IMG/VR virus record: IMGVR_UViG_3300013130_000031
Coordinates: 1 to 28,405 of that record
DNA from: a virus
DNA: 28,405 bases
Strand: one strand, 5' to 3'
The notes beneath the pieces are model-generated. The model was not told the DNA's origin. It was given only the letters and a program-made list of their open reading frames with translations, and searched no databases. Position numbers and translations under genes: made by a program. Positions 18,991 to 27,559 of this stretch are shown here, one piece after another; the first letter of the stretch is position 1; each line of letters begins with the position of its first letter.

Positions 18991-21900
18991 TCCCTTTAGT
19001 TTTAGTACTTGTAGTTTTGATTTCAGTTTTCTTTTCAATATAGCCTACTTCTTCATCACCCTGAGCATTAACTGATCTATACACTACAAGATTATTGTCG
19101 GGACTTCCAGTAGTCACAACAACATTACTAGGTTGTGGTCTACGTCTCGGTGCGTTTCTTGCAGCTTCGTAAACTTCTTCTGATTCTTTTAGTGCCTTTT
19201 CTTTCTTCTCAACTTCAGCATATTTCTGATCTCTAGTCTGACGTAATCCTGCTATAGCAGGATCACCCTGAACTGAGTTCTTTAGTGCGATATCTAATGC
19301 TTTTTGTGCTGCCTCTAATTCATCATAGGCTGTTTGATATTCACGATCTTTTTCTTGCACCACTTTAAATAAGGCTCTTAGTTCCTCTTCATTCTGTTTA
19401 ACTTTAGGTTCTAAAGCAGCGGTATTAATTTCGCCATATGTTGGGGCGGGGAGTCCCGGATCTTCTAGTGCATCCTTAACACCTGCTTCTACTCCACTTC
19501 TATCATTAGTGTTAACACCTATAGAAGGCATTTTAATGCCACTACCCTGTGCTGTAATCGCAGATAATGCATTTTGAGCTTCTGCTACCTTACTAGCAGG
19601 CAATCCTGCATTTATTAATTTCTGTAATCCTTCTTTACTTGCTAATGCTTTCACATCACTTGCAGTAGCATTTATAAGTTGTAAATTTGGGTTATTGCCT
19701 AATGGATTTTGTACGTTGTTTAGTGCTGACGTTGCTTCATTTTGTATAGCAACTTTAAGATCAGTTGTGTTTGGAATATTTTTAGCATTACTTGCTAAAT
19801 TATTAACCATAGAAACCGCATCTTGTCCTCCAGGTAAGTTTGATACGCCAGAAGCCAATGTTGAAGCAGTAGATGATACTAATCCTGAAGATATATTTTG
19901 TGCTGCTTGTTTAATTCCAGATATTCCATCTTTTGTATTTTTGACAGCAGTTATTGGATCAGTTACCGCTGAGGCTAAAGTGTCAACTGAATTTTTTACA
20001 TCAACATCTGTACTTGTTTTAGGTTTAGCAGCTCCTATTAGTGATGATGCTAAACTAGTTGTCAATGGTAATATGACAGATGGAATTAATGGGTCGCTAG
20101 AATTACCTGACAATTTTCCAGCAACTGAATTTGATAATTTGTCGGAAGCAATATCAGATGCTACACCAATAATAGATTGTGTAAGATTATTTGACTTATT
20201 GCCTATTGATGCAGCCGTTGTTCTTTCTGCTATTTTAGATGCTTCTTGTGTTAGATTTTGCGGCTTGTTTGCAACCATTGCAGGTATTGAACTTGCTATT
20301 GCATTAAATGCATCTGCGGCAATACCTTGACTAGTTGGTTTAACGTTGCTTGTAGGAGAATTATACATTGCGCTCAATGATAACTTTAATCCATCAAGTG
20401 CACCGGCACCTGATTCTCCTAACTTCGTAGCATAATTGCCTTGCGATACCTCTTGCAATGTCTTGTCTAATTTATTAGAGAATGCTTGTACGTTAGGACC
20501 ACTAGGTGGCAAGAAGTCTGATAGTTTTGCAGACTGCATAGTTTGTAATATATTATCTGTGCCGTTATTTGCAGCGGATAAGATTACACCGCCTATTTCG
20601 GTACTGCTTTCATTTCCAGTTATGGCACCGGCATTTTGCAATTCAGTTTGTACAACTTGTAAATTCTTTGCTAGTGATTCTTGCTGCGCACCTAAATTGT
20701 TTATAAATGCTGAGAGATTTTCTGCACCCGGTTTACCTGTAAATAAAGTACTTGGTAAGGCATTTGCAACATTAGTTCCAGACGCTATTAAACTGTCTAC
20801 TAATCCCCCAGATCCGGGTTTTAATATACCTGCTTGTTCTAATTGTTTAGGCGTTTGTGCGAATTGACCGATAGCAGCCGTAGTATTTCCCGTAGCATTT
20901 TGTACGACTGCGGTACCTTTTTTGACTGCATCTGCTGCAGGACCGGCAGCAGCATTTAGTGCTGATTGTGCTGATAATGCCTGTGTAGCATTTTTATCTA
21001 GTGAAGCACTTATATTTTGATTTACAGGAGTTTTGGTAATATCTGCGTTAGTTACAGGATTACTTACACCTGCATTTTTTGCTGCTGAGTTTATTGAACT
21101 TGCTGGATTAGTTGGTTTAGATGGGAAATTTGATCCTGCACCTAAATTACTTTTTACATCAACACCTTGACCAGCATTAGTCCATGGCGCATGTGCGGGT
21201 GCGCGGCTTGTAATACTCTTGAGTTTTGCGGGTGCTGCGATATAGCCTTTTGTGTTATCAAATAAAGTATCAGTATGTAAGACTTGATCAATGATAGGAA
21301 CTTCTTTAGGTGTAGTTCCTGTTTTACCTGAATTTAAATTGACTCTGCTTCCGTTCACAAATGCTTTGGCTGATGACGCCATGCTAATGTCACCGGTACT
21401 TTCTAAACTCATTGCGCCGCCGGCTTTAGCAGTGAAAATAGAAGAAGTGAACACGCTTAAATCAGCACCTGCTCTTAATTTAAATTCTTTTGTACTTTGT
21501 ATATGCATTACTTCTCCGGCAAAAATGTTTAAATTTTTACCGGCATGAATATTCAAATTGTTGTCTGCGTGTAGATTTAGGTCGCCCTGTGTTCTAAGAT
21601 TAATGCTATTAGTTGAATAAACATCAACTGTTCCTTCTTTACCTAATTCAACATAACTTTGACCGTTCTTGTGAATAATAAAAATTGTTTGGCCATCGTC
21701 ACTCATAGTTATTTGATGACCGTCTGCTGTGCGTAACCTAATTAATTGATCTCTGCCTATCACATCGCCGTCATCCATTACGATACTATGACCTGCTCTG
21801 CGCCCGATAATTTTTAAACTATCTGCTTTATCTGGGCCTAAATTGTCAATGATATTAGTATCGTTGTATCCACCTTCATAGATTGGTCTACCCGGAGTAC

Positions 21901-22570
21901 TGATACCAAATCCTACTCTGCTTATGTTTTCACGTTGAGAACTTGAACTGATAGGACCACGTATAGGATCGCGCAATATACCTTGTTGCCACATTGTAGC
22001 AGCAACATATCTGTGTACTGGCTTTGCTTCTGTTAAATATTTTTCTGTGTTAGTAATCTCTTTATTACTACTATTGATATTGGTTACTGGTAGTCGTGTT
22101 GCGCCTCCGTATTTGCTTGCTTCACCTGCTCCGGGAACAACGTTAGTACTAGAACCAATAGCAGGAACCATATGTAGGGCTTCGGGATCGGGTATACAGC
22201 CTATATAGTATCCAAAATTTAGATCACCGTTAGCAAACACACATAACACTGAAGTCCCTATATCAGGAGGACTAAACCACATACCATAACTATGGGTGTT
22301 ACCTTTAAAATTGCCTTCTCCTGTGTTGGGTGACTTATTTAGAGTTTTACCGTAAAAAGGACTTAGGAAATAAACAGGACGCCAAGTACTGCTATCTTCA
22401 GGATCAGTACCACTATTATCAGCAATATATACCCAAATACGTCCCGAGCGTGTGCTGTCGCTATTATTCTTTACTATGCCTATCTTAGGTACTAGTTCAG
22501 GATTAGAACCGCCTGATGTTGGACTACTTCTTTTAAGTTTACCTTTACTTTTTTGTACGTCATTTGCCAT
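18986..22570 (-). CDS. gp5: gp5-like baseplate hub and central spike protein, no lysozyme domain, long C-terminal extension
   Basis: T4 gp5 is the trimeric hub and needle that pierces the outer membrane. Here residues about 27-135 form the OB-fold domain (VPKIGIVKNN, SGRIWVYIAD, WFSPPDIGTSVLCVF, NFGYYIGCIPDPEAL). Residues about 255-415 are the VgrG/gp5-type triple beta-helix, with short strands such as GHQITMSDDG and repeated NLNIHAGKNLNIFAG-like turns. Between them is a linker of about 120 residues with no T4-lysozyme-like domain, although T4 gp5 has one there. After SRAPAHAPWTNAGQGVDVK comes an extension of about 730 residues rich in Ala/Asn/Ser, then a predicted coiled coil at about 1060-1150 (QNEEELRALFKVVQEKDREY and following). 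Length is 1194 against 575 in T4. It starts 2 bases after the preceding gene. Confidence 0.9.
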   Translation of the reverse strand: MANDVQKSKGKLKRSSPTSGGSNPELVPKIGIVKNNSDSTRSGRIWVYIADNSGTDPEDSSTWRPVYFLSPFYGKTLNKSPNTGEGNFKGNTHSYGMWFSPPDIGTSVLCVFANGDLNFGYYIGCIPDPEALHMVPAIGSSTNVVPGAGEASKYGGATRLPVTNINSSNKEITNTEKYLTEAKPVHRYVAATMWQQGILRDPIRGPISSSSQRENISRVGFGISTPGRPIYEGGYNDTNIIDNLGPDKADSLKIIGRRAGHSIVMDDGDVIGRDQLIRLRTADGHQITMSDDGQTIFIIHKNGQSYVELGKEGTVDVYSTNSINLRTQGDLNLHADNNLNIHAGKNLNIFAGEVMHIQSTKEFKLRAGADLSVFTSSIFTAKAGGAMSLESTGDISMASSAKAFVNGSRVNLNSGKTGTTPKEVPIIDQVLHTDTLFDNTKGYIAAPAKLKSITSRAPAHAPWTNAGQGVDVKSNLGAGSNFPSKPTNPASSINSAAKNAGVSNPVTNADITKTPVNQNISASLDKNATQALSAQSALNAAAGPAADAVKKGTAVVQNATGNTTAAIGQFAQTPKQLEQAGILKPGSGGLVDSLIASGTNVANALPSTLFTGKPGAENLSAFINNLGAQQESLAKNLQVVQTELQNAGAITGNESSTEIGGVILSAANNGTDNILQTMQSAKLSDFLPPSGPNVQAFSNKLDKTLQEVSQGNYATKLGESGAGALDGLKLSLSAMYNSPTSNVKPTSQGIAADAFNAIASSIPAMVANKPQNLTQEASKIAERTTAASIGNKSNNLTQSIIGVASDIASDKLSNSVAGKLSGNSSDPLIPSVILPLTTSLASSLIGAAKPKTSTDVDVKNSVDTLASAVTDPITAVKNTKDGISGIKQAAQNISSGLVSSTASTLASGVSNLPGGQDAVSMVNNLASNAKNIPNTTDLKVAIQNEATSALNNVQNPLGNNPNLQLINATASDVKALASKEGLQKLINAGLPASKVAEAQNALSAITAQGSGIKMPSIGVNTNDRSGVEAGVKDALEDPGLPAPTYGEINTAALEPKVKQNEEELRALFKVVQEKDREYQTAYDELEAAQKALDIALKNSVQGDPAIAGLRQTRDQKYAEVEKKEKALKESEEVYEAARNAPRRRPQPSNVVVTTGSPDNNLVVYRSVNAQGDEEVGYIEKKTEIKTTSTKTKGT

Positions 22571-22572
22571 GT

Positions 22573-25500
22573 TTAGCCACCACCATTTCTAACCTTTTCA
22601 AATTCATCCGGCATATAACCCATATTGAATAATTCTGCGTCTGTTTTGTTTGCTAGATTATCTGATTGTCTGCCCTCGCCCGCAGCCGAAGGCGGCACTT
22701 GTTTCTTTATGCCGGTAACCTGCACTTCTTGCAATGCGTCATCATTGGCAGTCACAGTACCATTATTAGGATCACCTATTGTTTGTGAATTATTCGGTGA
22801 GGATGCCGGGGCTGCCGGACTTGCGCTAGTAGGCGGAGCAGTTTTACTACCGGGAAAATATGGCTGAATTAAACTTAATGTTTGCGTAAATTTTCCGCGA
22901 TTGAATTGACTATCAATTTGCGCAACCATGTAGATTATTCTATTTTCACAAATTTTTTGTATGTAATCAGGGTATTGCAAAAATAAAATATTATCATTAA
23001 TGTTTAATAAACCTGTCGCATCTTGGTAATCTACGCCTTCTTTAAATCCAATCTCAACAAATACCTGTCCACCATTAGCATTAATTGTAAATCCATCTGT
23101 GTTATAATATTGATTATATAAGTTATTAATGGTAGTAGATGAATCTCTTATAAGAAAATCAGGATCTCCTATAATTTGTAGTGTTGCTGTGCTAAACGCT
23201 GCAGGATCATACAAATATGTTGCAACATTATTTTCAGCCTCTAAGCCAACGCCTAACGCACTACTTTTATCAGCATTTGTTACTGTGCCAGGCACGACCG
23301 ATACTTCACCGCCGCTAGTTGCATTTTGTACCGCTTCGCTAGGGCTACCGGCAACTTTTGGATCGGCTTTTAAACCGCTAGAGTCTGATGTGGTGTTTCC
23401 ATTACCCGAAGAAGGTCCGGTTCCGGGTCTTTGTGCTGTATCTGTTTCTCTTGATCCCGGTGATGAGGATGCAGGTTTAGTTTTAGATTCACCGTATCCC
23501 ATCACAGATAAGAAATATGTATTATCTAATAAAAAATCTAAATCAAGTACTTCTGTGTTTTGACCAGTTAACCAATAATCATAGCGTTTATGTGGTCCTC
23601 TGTATTTTGATACTGTGCTATAGTACGGGGTTTCCATGCTTGGTATTTCATATACCTGTACGATGTAAACAATGTCCATAGCCCAGTCATTTGTTTTTGG
23701 GTCCCAGTCTACTTTTTTAATGTCACTTGTTACAGAGAACCAGCGTAATGTTTGCGGTTCTTGATTTATTTGTTCATAATTTTTTTGTATCGGATCAGGT
23801 GATAATGCGTTAGCATAAACAGTGTTTAATGCTTTAACAATATATTCGCTACGTTTAATTATTGTTTCTATAGCAGAAATAATTGATGTATCATTATTAA
23901 AAGTTAAAATTCTGCTGGTAGGATCAGGTGGAGCCTGGGCCTGATTTTCATTAACTTCTTTGGTTGTATTTAAAAGCGGATCTCCGAATCTTGCTTTTTG
24001 TAAATCATTCTGTACGACTAGAGGTGCTTTTTTAATTAACTGTTCTGCTTCACCCATGAACACTACTTCAAACTTGTTTGGATATGTCGCGCTTCCATTC
24101 TTAACTTTATCTTCTTCTTTTTTGTTTAGGTTTGTGAATAATCCATATTCACCTATCAATGCTTCTTCTACAGTTCTACCTTGTACTGATGCACCTGTGG
24201 GTACACGACCTCTTTTAATTCCTAGAACATTTTGTGATACAGGAACACCTGCACTTATGCTATAAGTTACTGTGTCTCCGGTCAATCTAAATCTAAAATC
24301 TTTTATAACGATATCAAAGTATTGTTCAAACAATCCATCACTGCCTAAAGGATCTACCATGTTACCATATAGTTTATCAGTGCCTTTTACTAAATTTCCG
24401 TCTGCATCATATCCATAATATTTTATACCAAGAATAAAAAACTGTTTAAAGAAAGAAGTCATTTGTTTATAAGTTGCAGATGTAGACTGGCTTTGTAATT
24501 TTTTCACAGCATTTTTTAAATCAGTAATAAATCTAAATCCATATGGTTCGCTGACTGTGAACGATAAATCAGATACCGCAGCGATTGCTGCTGTGGTAGT
24601 TTTAGTATTGACAAGTGAAGTCATTCTTAAATTATCAATAAAATAATCTAAATTAGACATTCTATTTTTATTATTATTTCCGCCAGTCTGCGCTACTACT
24701 AAAGCACCGCCCTCAATACCAACCCCGCTTTCTCCTATAGGTGTAGCCTGAGATAATGCATCAATCTTTTTTCTGCCCGAATCTATAAATGCTTGATAAG
24801 CATCAGGGCTAACCATATACAGAGTTATTATATAAGAATAACTTGAAAGTTGTGCTAAAGGATTATAGGTGCGTCTGCTGACAGTTGGCTTGCTTGTCGT
24901 GTCATCCGTGCTAGCATTGCCTGCTGATGGACCCCAACCAGTAGGATCAATAATTGTACCGATAGGTAAACCAAATTCGTCTTTTTGAACTGTGCTTGTG
25001 CCGTCTACTGCATTTTGTTTATTGGGATTCTGGTCGTCATCGCTAGCACCCACAAGTTGAGGTTTGGTGGCATTGTCGCCGGGTGTTTGATTAATAGTAG
25101 AAGGTTGCGGAGTAGGATTATTTTCGCTTGCAGGATTAGTTGGTTCACTTACTTCATTTACAGTAGTGGTTGTTGTTTTAGTGCCATCTGGTTGTGTTAT
25201 TGTTTCTGTTGATGTTTTGGTACCTGGTAACAAACCTTCACGCTCGGCTTCTTTAAGTGATTCGTCTACACTTGAAAAATTTTCTTTAAGCGCAGTAAAA
25301 CCTTTTAACTTTACAGGGAATCCACTTTTATCTTTGACTGTTTGATTAGGTTGTGTTAAAAACTGAGTCATGTAGTATGACTGTTCTTCATTCAACCCGG
25401 GCACACCACCTGCAGATTTTATACTGTTCCAGTAATTTATGTCGCCTGTTATACTTCTGCCGCCAGGTAAAGTTACAGTCATTTCTGGTTTTAAAGTTTT

Positions 25501-25608
25501 ATCGTTTACTGTACCTTCTATTGAAATATCAGCAAATTCACTTGATGATGAACTTTTAGGCCATCGTCTTACAGTCGCGCTTGGCCCACTTACATTAACT
25601 ATTGCCAT
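22573..25608 (-). CDS. Probable baseplate hub protein (gp27-like position), with long disordered linkers
   Basis: Not recognised with certainty. Four parts are visible. Residues 1-110 are a small globular N-terminus. Residues 130-245 are a Thr/Asn/Pro-rich linker. Residues 245-705 are a large globular domain (LAQLSSYSYIITLYMVSP; LTGDTVTYSISAGVP; VDWDPKTNDWAMDIVYIVQV). After a second Ser/Gly linker, residues 800-920 have a hub-like pattern (ATLQIIGDPDFLI; GQVFVEIGF; CENRIIYMVAQIDSQFNRGKF followed by TQTLSLIQPY). The GDP-x-x-I plus ring-strand pattern is typical of tail hub proteins, and the place directly before the gp5-like spike is where a gp27 partner is expected. The C-terminal tail contains EVQVTGIKK, similar to motifs in the 510-residue protein. 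It starts 1 base after the gp53 stop. T4 gp27 has about 390 residues, so this would be a much expanded version. Confidence 0.55.
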   Translation of the reverse strand: MAIVNVSGPSATVRRWPKSSSSSEFADISIEGTVNDKTLKPEMTVTLPGGRSITGDINYWNSIKSAGGVPGLNEEQSYYMTQFLTQPNQTVKDKSGFPVKLKGFTALKENFSSVDESLKEAEREGLLPGTKTSTETITQPDGTKTTTTTVNEVSEPTNPASENNPTPQPSTINQTPGDNATKPQLVGASDDDQNPNKQNAVDGTSTVQKDEFGLPIGTIIDPTGWGPSAGNASTDDTTSKPTVSRRTYNPLAQLSSYSYIITLYMVSPDAYQAFIDSGRKKIDALSQATPIGESGVGIEGGALVVAQTGGNNNKNRMSNLDYFIDNLRMTSLVNTKTTTAAIAAVSDLSFTVSEPYGFRFITDLKNAVKKLQSQSTSATYKQMTSFFKQFFILGIKYYGYDADGNLVKGTDKLYGNMVDPLGSDGLFEQYFDIVIKDFRFRLTGDTVTYSISAGVPVSQNVLGIKRGRVPTGASVQGRTVEEALIGEYGLFTNLNKKEEDKVKNGSATYPNKFEVVFMGEAEQLIKKAPLVVQNDLQKARFGDPLLNTTKEVNENQAQAPPDPTSRILTFNNDTSIISAIETIIKRSEYIVKALNTVYANALSPDPIQKNYEQINQEPQTLRWFSVTSDIKKVDWDPKTNDWAMDIVYIVQVYEIPSMETPYYSTVSKYRGPHKRYDYWLTGQNTEVLDLDFLLDNTYFLSVMGYGESKTKPASSSPGSRETDTAQRPGTGPSSGNGNTTSDSSGLKADPKVAGSPSEAVQNATSGGEVSVVPGTVTNADKSSALGVGLEAENNVATYLYDPAAFSTATLQIIGDPDFLIRDSSTTINNLYNQYYNTDGFTINANGGQVFVEIGFKEGVDYQDATGLLNINDNILFLQYPDYIQKICENRIIYMVAQIDSQFNRGKFTQTLSLIQPYFPGSKTAPPTSASPAAPASSPNNSQTIGDPNNGTVTANDDALQEVQVTGIKKQVPPSAAGEGRQSDNLANKTDAELFNMGYMPDEFEKVRNGGG

Positions 25609-25609
25609 A

Positions 25610-25924
25610 CTATATGCCTAAATATTGTCTTAGTGTTTCTAACTTCGGTATGTATATTTGTATGCCGGCTACAAAATCAAAATAAGGATCAAATCCTAAA
25701 CGATTAGGATTACGCGCCGCAAAGACCCACCACAATCTGCTATCATTATATAAATGATATGCTAGTAAATCAGGACGATACTGGTATGCTATTGGCAATG
25801 TATATAAAACATCACTGCTTGAAGCAGGGAACGGTCTGTTGACCATAAAGTCTAAAAATTTACTGTTAAAAATCTCTGTGTCTCTGTACGGACTTGTTGA
25901 TGGATATATATTATTTTGTGACAT
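25610..25924 (-). CDS. gp53: Baseplate wedge protein gp53
   Basis: gp53 clamps the gp6-gp25 wedge core and helps join wedges around the hub. The 104-residue product has the family signature in its second half: YRPDLLAYHLYNDSRLWWVF, then ARNPNRL, then a glycine-x-I/Y-x-IP strand (GIQIYIPKL). The run of a short helix, tyrosine-asparagine, WW and a final I-x-IP resembles LysM-like domains, to which gp53 is thought to be related. It is shorter than T4 gp53 (196 residues) but appears complete. Its ATG overlaps the stop of the upstream gene (TAATG), and its own stop lies 1 base before the next ATG, as expected for coupled translation. T4 also has 53 close to 5. Confidence 0.82.
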   Translation of the reverse strand: MSQNNIYPSTSPYRDTEIFNSKFLDFMVNRPFPASSSDVLYTLPIAYQYRPDLLAYHLYNDSRLWWVFAARNPNRLGFDPYFDFVAGIQIYIPKLETLRQYLGI

Positions 25925-27456
25925 TACCAGAATCCTGCGCCTTTACCTTTTCCATTATAACCACTTAATAATTTACCGTTAGCATAATCTTTGAGGCTAA
26001 AGAAGTTGCTGACATCCAATCTGCTGGGTACCGGTACTGCACTTAACTGTATTTGCATTCGTGTTGGAACATATGTTGGGTTAGCGGCTTCACCTGAATT
26101 AAAACCTTTAAATCCTGCATAAGTCCAATTGGCGTCGCCTAATTCTCCACCAGGAGACAATACATTATAATCTTTATTGAAATTTAAAAAGTTTCCAATT
26201 GCTGCTGCACCTGAAGCAAGTGTATTTTGTATCGTGTTTTGCAGTAGTGTTCCCCAATTCCAGTTTACAGGCTTTTTAGGTGCTTCGTCATTAACGCTAC
26301 CGCCTTGTGTAGATCCAGCACCAGGAGTGAATATACCGGCTCTGATATAGTCAACATCAGTTGGAGTAGTATATGTAAAATTAGTTATCACTAACGGATG
26401 GTTGTTAAACATAAATTGTCCGAATCCTGTTAGAAACAATACAGGGGGAGGAGTGCCTGCTTTTGGATTACTATCTAAAGCGTAAAACATTTTAGTTACT
26501 GACCTAAAGAAATGTATTGTTGCTAAAAGATAGTTCGCTTCAAAGTTATCCTGCGCAGTAAATTCACCTGTGATAGAAATGCTATCAATGCTACTACTAT
26601 CATAATATGGATAACTGTAATTAGAACCTGATGGACGATAATTTCCATAAGCAGCACTATATCCCACCTGTACGCTCGGTGTATAAGGAAAGATAACACC
26701 GTTAGTACCGGCTAATGGTTCAAGCAACACATTAGATTTGTCATTGTACAAATAAGTTGCACCGGGACTTAGCGATAGCTTGACACGCCAGTCTCGTCTA
26801 GCCTCAAAATTTGTCTCTTGTCTAATTGACGCCTGCTTTCTAGTATTTTGTACTGCCCCCTGTGTGGTCGGGACACGACGACCAGTAACAGTTACTTCTT
26901 CTAGCTCATCAGGATTTCTTTGTGCAGTAATGGTAACTTCTTCTAAGTTTTCATCATCGCCTGCGCTGATGTCTCCTAGATTAAGATTAGGAGCGGTGAC
27001 ATCAATATTTCCTGCTGATCCAGGACCTGTAGGTATGTTAACGTCAGTACCGGGAGTGACAAGAACATTACCACTAGGACGCACATCTGCGCTGGATTGT
27101 GGTGGAAGAGGCAAATTAGCATCGGTTATTTGTACTTGCGTAGACTTCTGTTGCAAAGAATTAAGTGTGTTTTTTGCTGCCCTGATAGTTGGAAGATAAC
27201 CGGTAACCACACAGTTTTGCTGCCCTTGCTGGGTTTTTATTGAGTCTAATTGATTTAGTAATCTATTAATCTCAGCATTAACTATGTTTATACTATTTTG
27301 TAATGCTGTTATTTGATTTCGTACTGCTAAAGTTTCTGATGGATTTCGTGTGTTAGGTATAGGAAGTTTGAGGAGGTTATCTCCTCTTACTGTTGCTTGT
27401 GCTAGCGAACTAGCAGTTTGCTGTGCCTGTCTATCTAATTCGGCGCAAGTAGCCAT
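25924..27456 (-). CDS. Baseplate/tail-tube junction protein, gp48/gp54-like, first gene of the operon
   Basis: In T4, gp48 and gp54 cap the hub and initiate tail-tube polymerisation. Residues 1-105 here are helical and probably coiled coil (IVNAEINRLLNQLDSIKTQQ). Residues 105-220 are a disordered Pro/Gly/Asp-rich linker with two nearby motifs, LEEVTITAQR (171-180) and LEEVTVTGRR (185-194). Residues 222-370 form a tube-like domain (VKLSLSPGATYLY; SIDSISITGEFTAQDN; LTGFGQFMFNNHPLVITNF). The C-terminus (VPTRMQIQLSAVPVPSR; SNFFSLKDYANGKLL; GAGFW) has the look of tube-initiator proteins, whose strands extend the tube ring. Which of gp48 or gp54 it matches is unclear. The start at 27456 has AAGAGG 7 bases upstream and lies below a late-promoter-like element. 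Confidence 0.62.
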   Translation of the reverse strand: MATCAELDRQAQQTASSLAQATVRGDNLLKLPIPNTRNPSETLAVRNQITALQNSINIVNAEINRLLNQLDSIKTQQGQQNCVVTGYLPTIRAAKNTLNSLQQKSTQVQITDANLPLPPQSSADVRPSGNVLVTPGTDVNIPTGPGSAGNIDVTAPNLNLGDISAGDDENLEEVTITAQRNPDELEEVTVTGRRVPTTQGAVQNTRKQASIRQETNFEARRDWRVKLSLSPGATYLYNDKSNVLLEPLAGTNGVIFPYTPSVQVGYSAAYGNYRPSGSNYSYPYYDSSSIDSISITGEFTAQDNFEANYLLATIHFFRSVTKMFYALDSNPKAGTPPPVLFLTGFGQFMFNNHPLVITNFTYTTPTDVDYIRAGIFTPGAGSTQGGSVNDEAPKKPVNWNWGTLLQNTIQNTLASGAAAIGNFLNFNKDYNVLSPGGELGDANWTYAGFKGFNSGEAANPTYVPTRMQIQLSAVPVPSRLDVSNFFSLKDYANGKLLSGYNGKGKGAGFW

Positions 27457-27463
27457 TAATAAA

Positions 27464-27469
27464 CCTCTT
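27464..27469 (-). promoter_or_regulatory. Shine-Dalgarno site for the first baseplate gene
   Basis: The minus strand reads AAGAGG with 7 bases to the ATG at 27456, a good ribosome-binding site that supports this start. The genes that follow in the operon have weaker sites and overlap or abut instead. Confidence 0.7.
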
Positions 27470-27479
27470 ATACGGTACG

Positions 27480-27487
27480 TATAAATA
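27480..27487 (+). promoter_or_regulatory. Perfect T4-type late promoter octamer pointing right, toward the gp55-like gene
   Basis: The plus strand reads TATAAATA exactly, about 110 bases before the gp55-like start codon. It faces the minus-strand late-promoter-like element at 27502-27509, so the two transcripts would overlap for a short distance. It could provide late expression of the sigma factor or an antisense leader. In AT-rich DNA a single octamer is weak evidence on its own. Confidence 0.4.
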
Positions 27488-27501
27488 ACATGTCTGTGTA
27501 T

Positions 27502-27509
27502 TATTTATC
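27502..27509 (-). promoter_or_regulatory. Late-promoter-like element driving the baseplate operon
   Basis: The minus strand reads GATAAATA, part of the decamer GATAAATAAT also found before gp6. It lies 45 bases before the first gene's start codon, giving a leader of about 40 bases that contains the AAGAGG ribosome-binding site. This matches T4 late-promoter architecture, which needs little beyond the -10 octamer. Confidence 0.6.
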
Positions 27510-27540
27510 GCCCTAAAAATCACCAATTTTGTTAGTTAGG

Positions 27541-27559
27541 CTTGACATATTATGTCAAG
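27541..27559. promoter_or_regulatory. Perfect 19-bp inverted repeat overlapping the -35 box (candidate operator)
   Basis: The sequence CTTGACATATTATGTCAAG consists of 9-base arms CTTGACATA and TATGTCAAG that are exact reverse complements around one central base. The left arm contains the -35 hexamer TTGACA of the gp55-gene promoter, so a dimeric repressor bound here would block polymerase. No candidate repressor gene lies in the window. A loop of one base makes an RNA hairpin unlikely, which favours a DNA-binding role. Confidence 0.55.

Noticed and set aside
19695-20867. Plus-strand open frames of 211 and 143 codons inside the gp5-like gene
   Set aside because: They lie antisense to the Ala/Ser-rich extension, whose codon bias keeps the opposite strand open. 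They lack convincing ribosome-binding sites and their products look like reversed low-complexity sequence.
19120-22140. Possible hidden lysozyme or peptidase domain in the gp5-like protein
   Set aside because: I looked for T4-lysozyme-like catalytic spacing and for NlpC/P60 or zinc-peptidase motifs in the linker and C-terminal extension and saw none. Only Ala/Ser/Asn-rich helical sequence and a coiled coil are visible.
23129-24265. Plus-strand open frames within the hub-like gene
   Set aside because: These are shadow frames of a clearly coding minus-strand gene, with no promoter or start signals.
26780-27199. Plus-strand open frame of 139 codons
   Set aside because: It is antisense to the linker of the 510-residue protein and is Cys/Ser/Val-rich with no recognisable domain.
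27515-27530. Weak AAAAT/ATTTT hairpin between the divergent genes
   Set aside because: The stem is five A-T pairs with no U-tract, and it lies between divergent starts where no terminator is expected.
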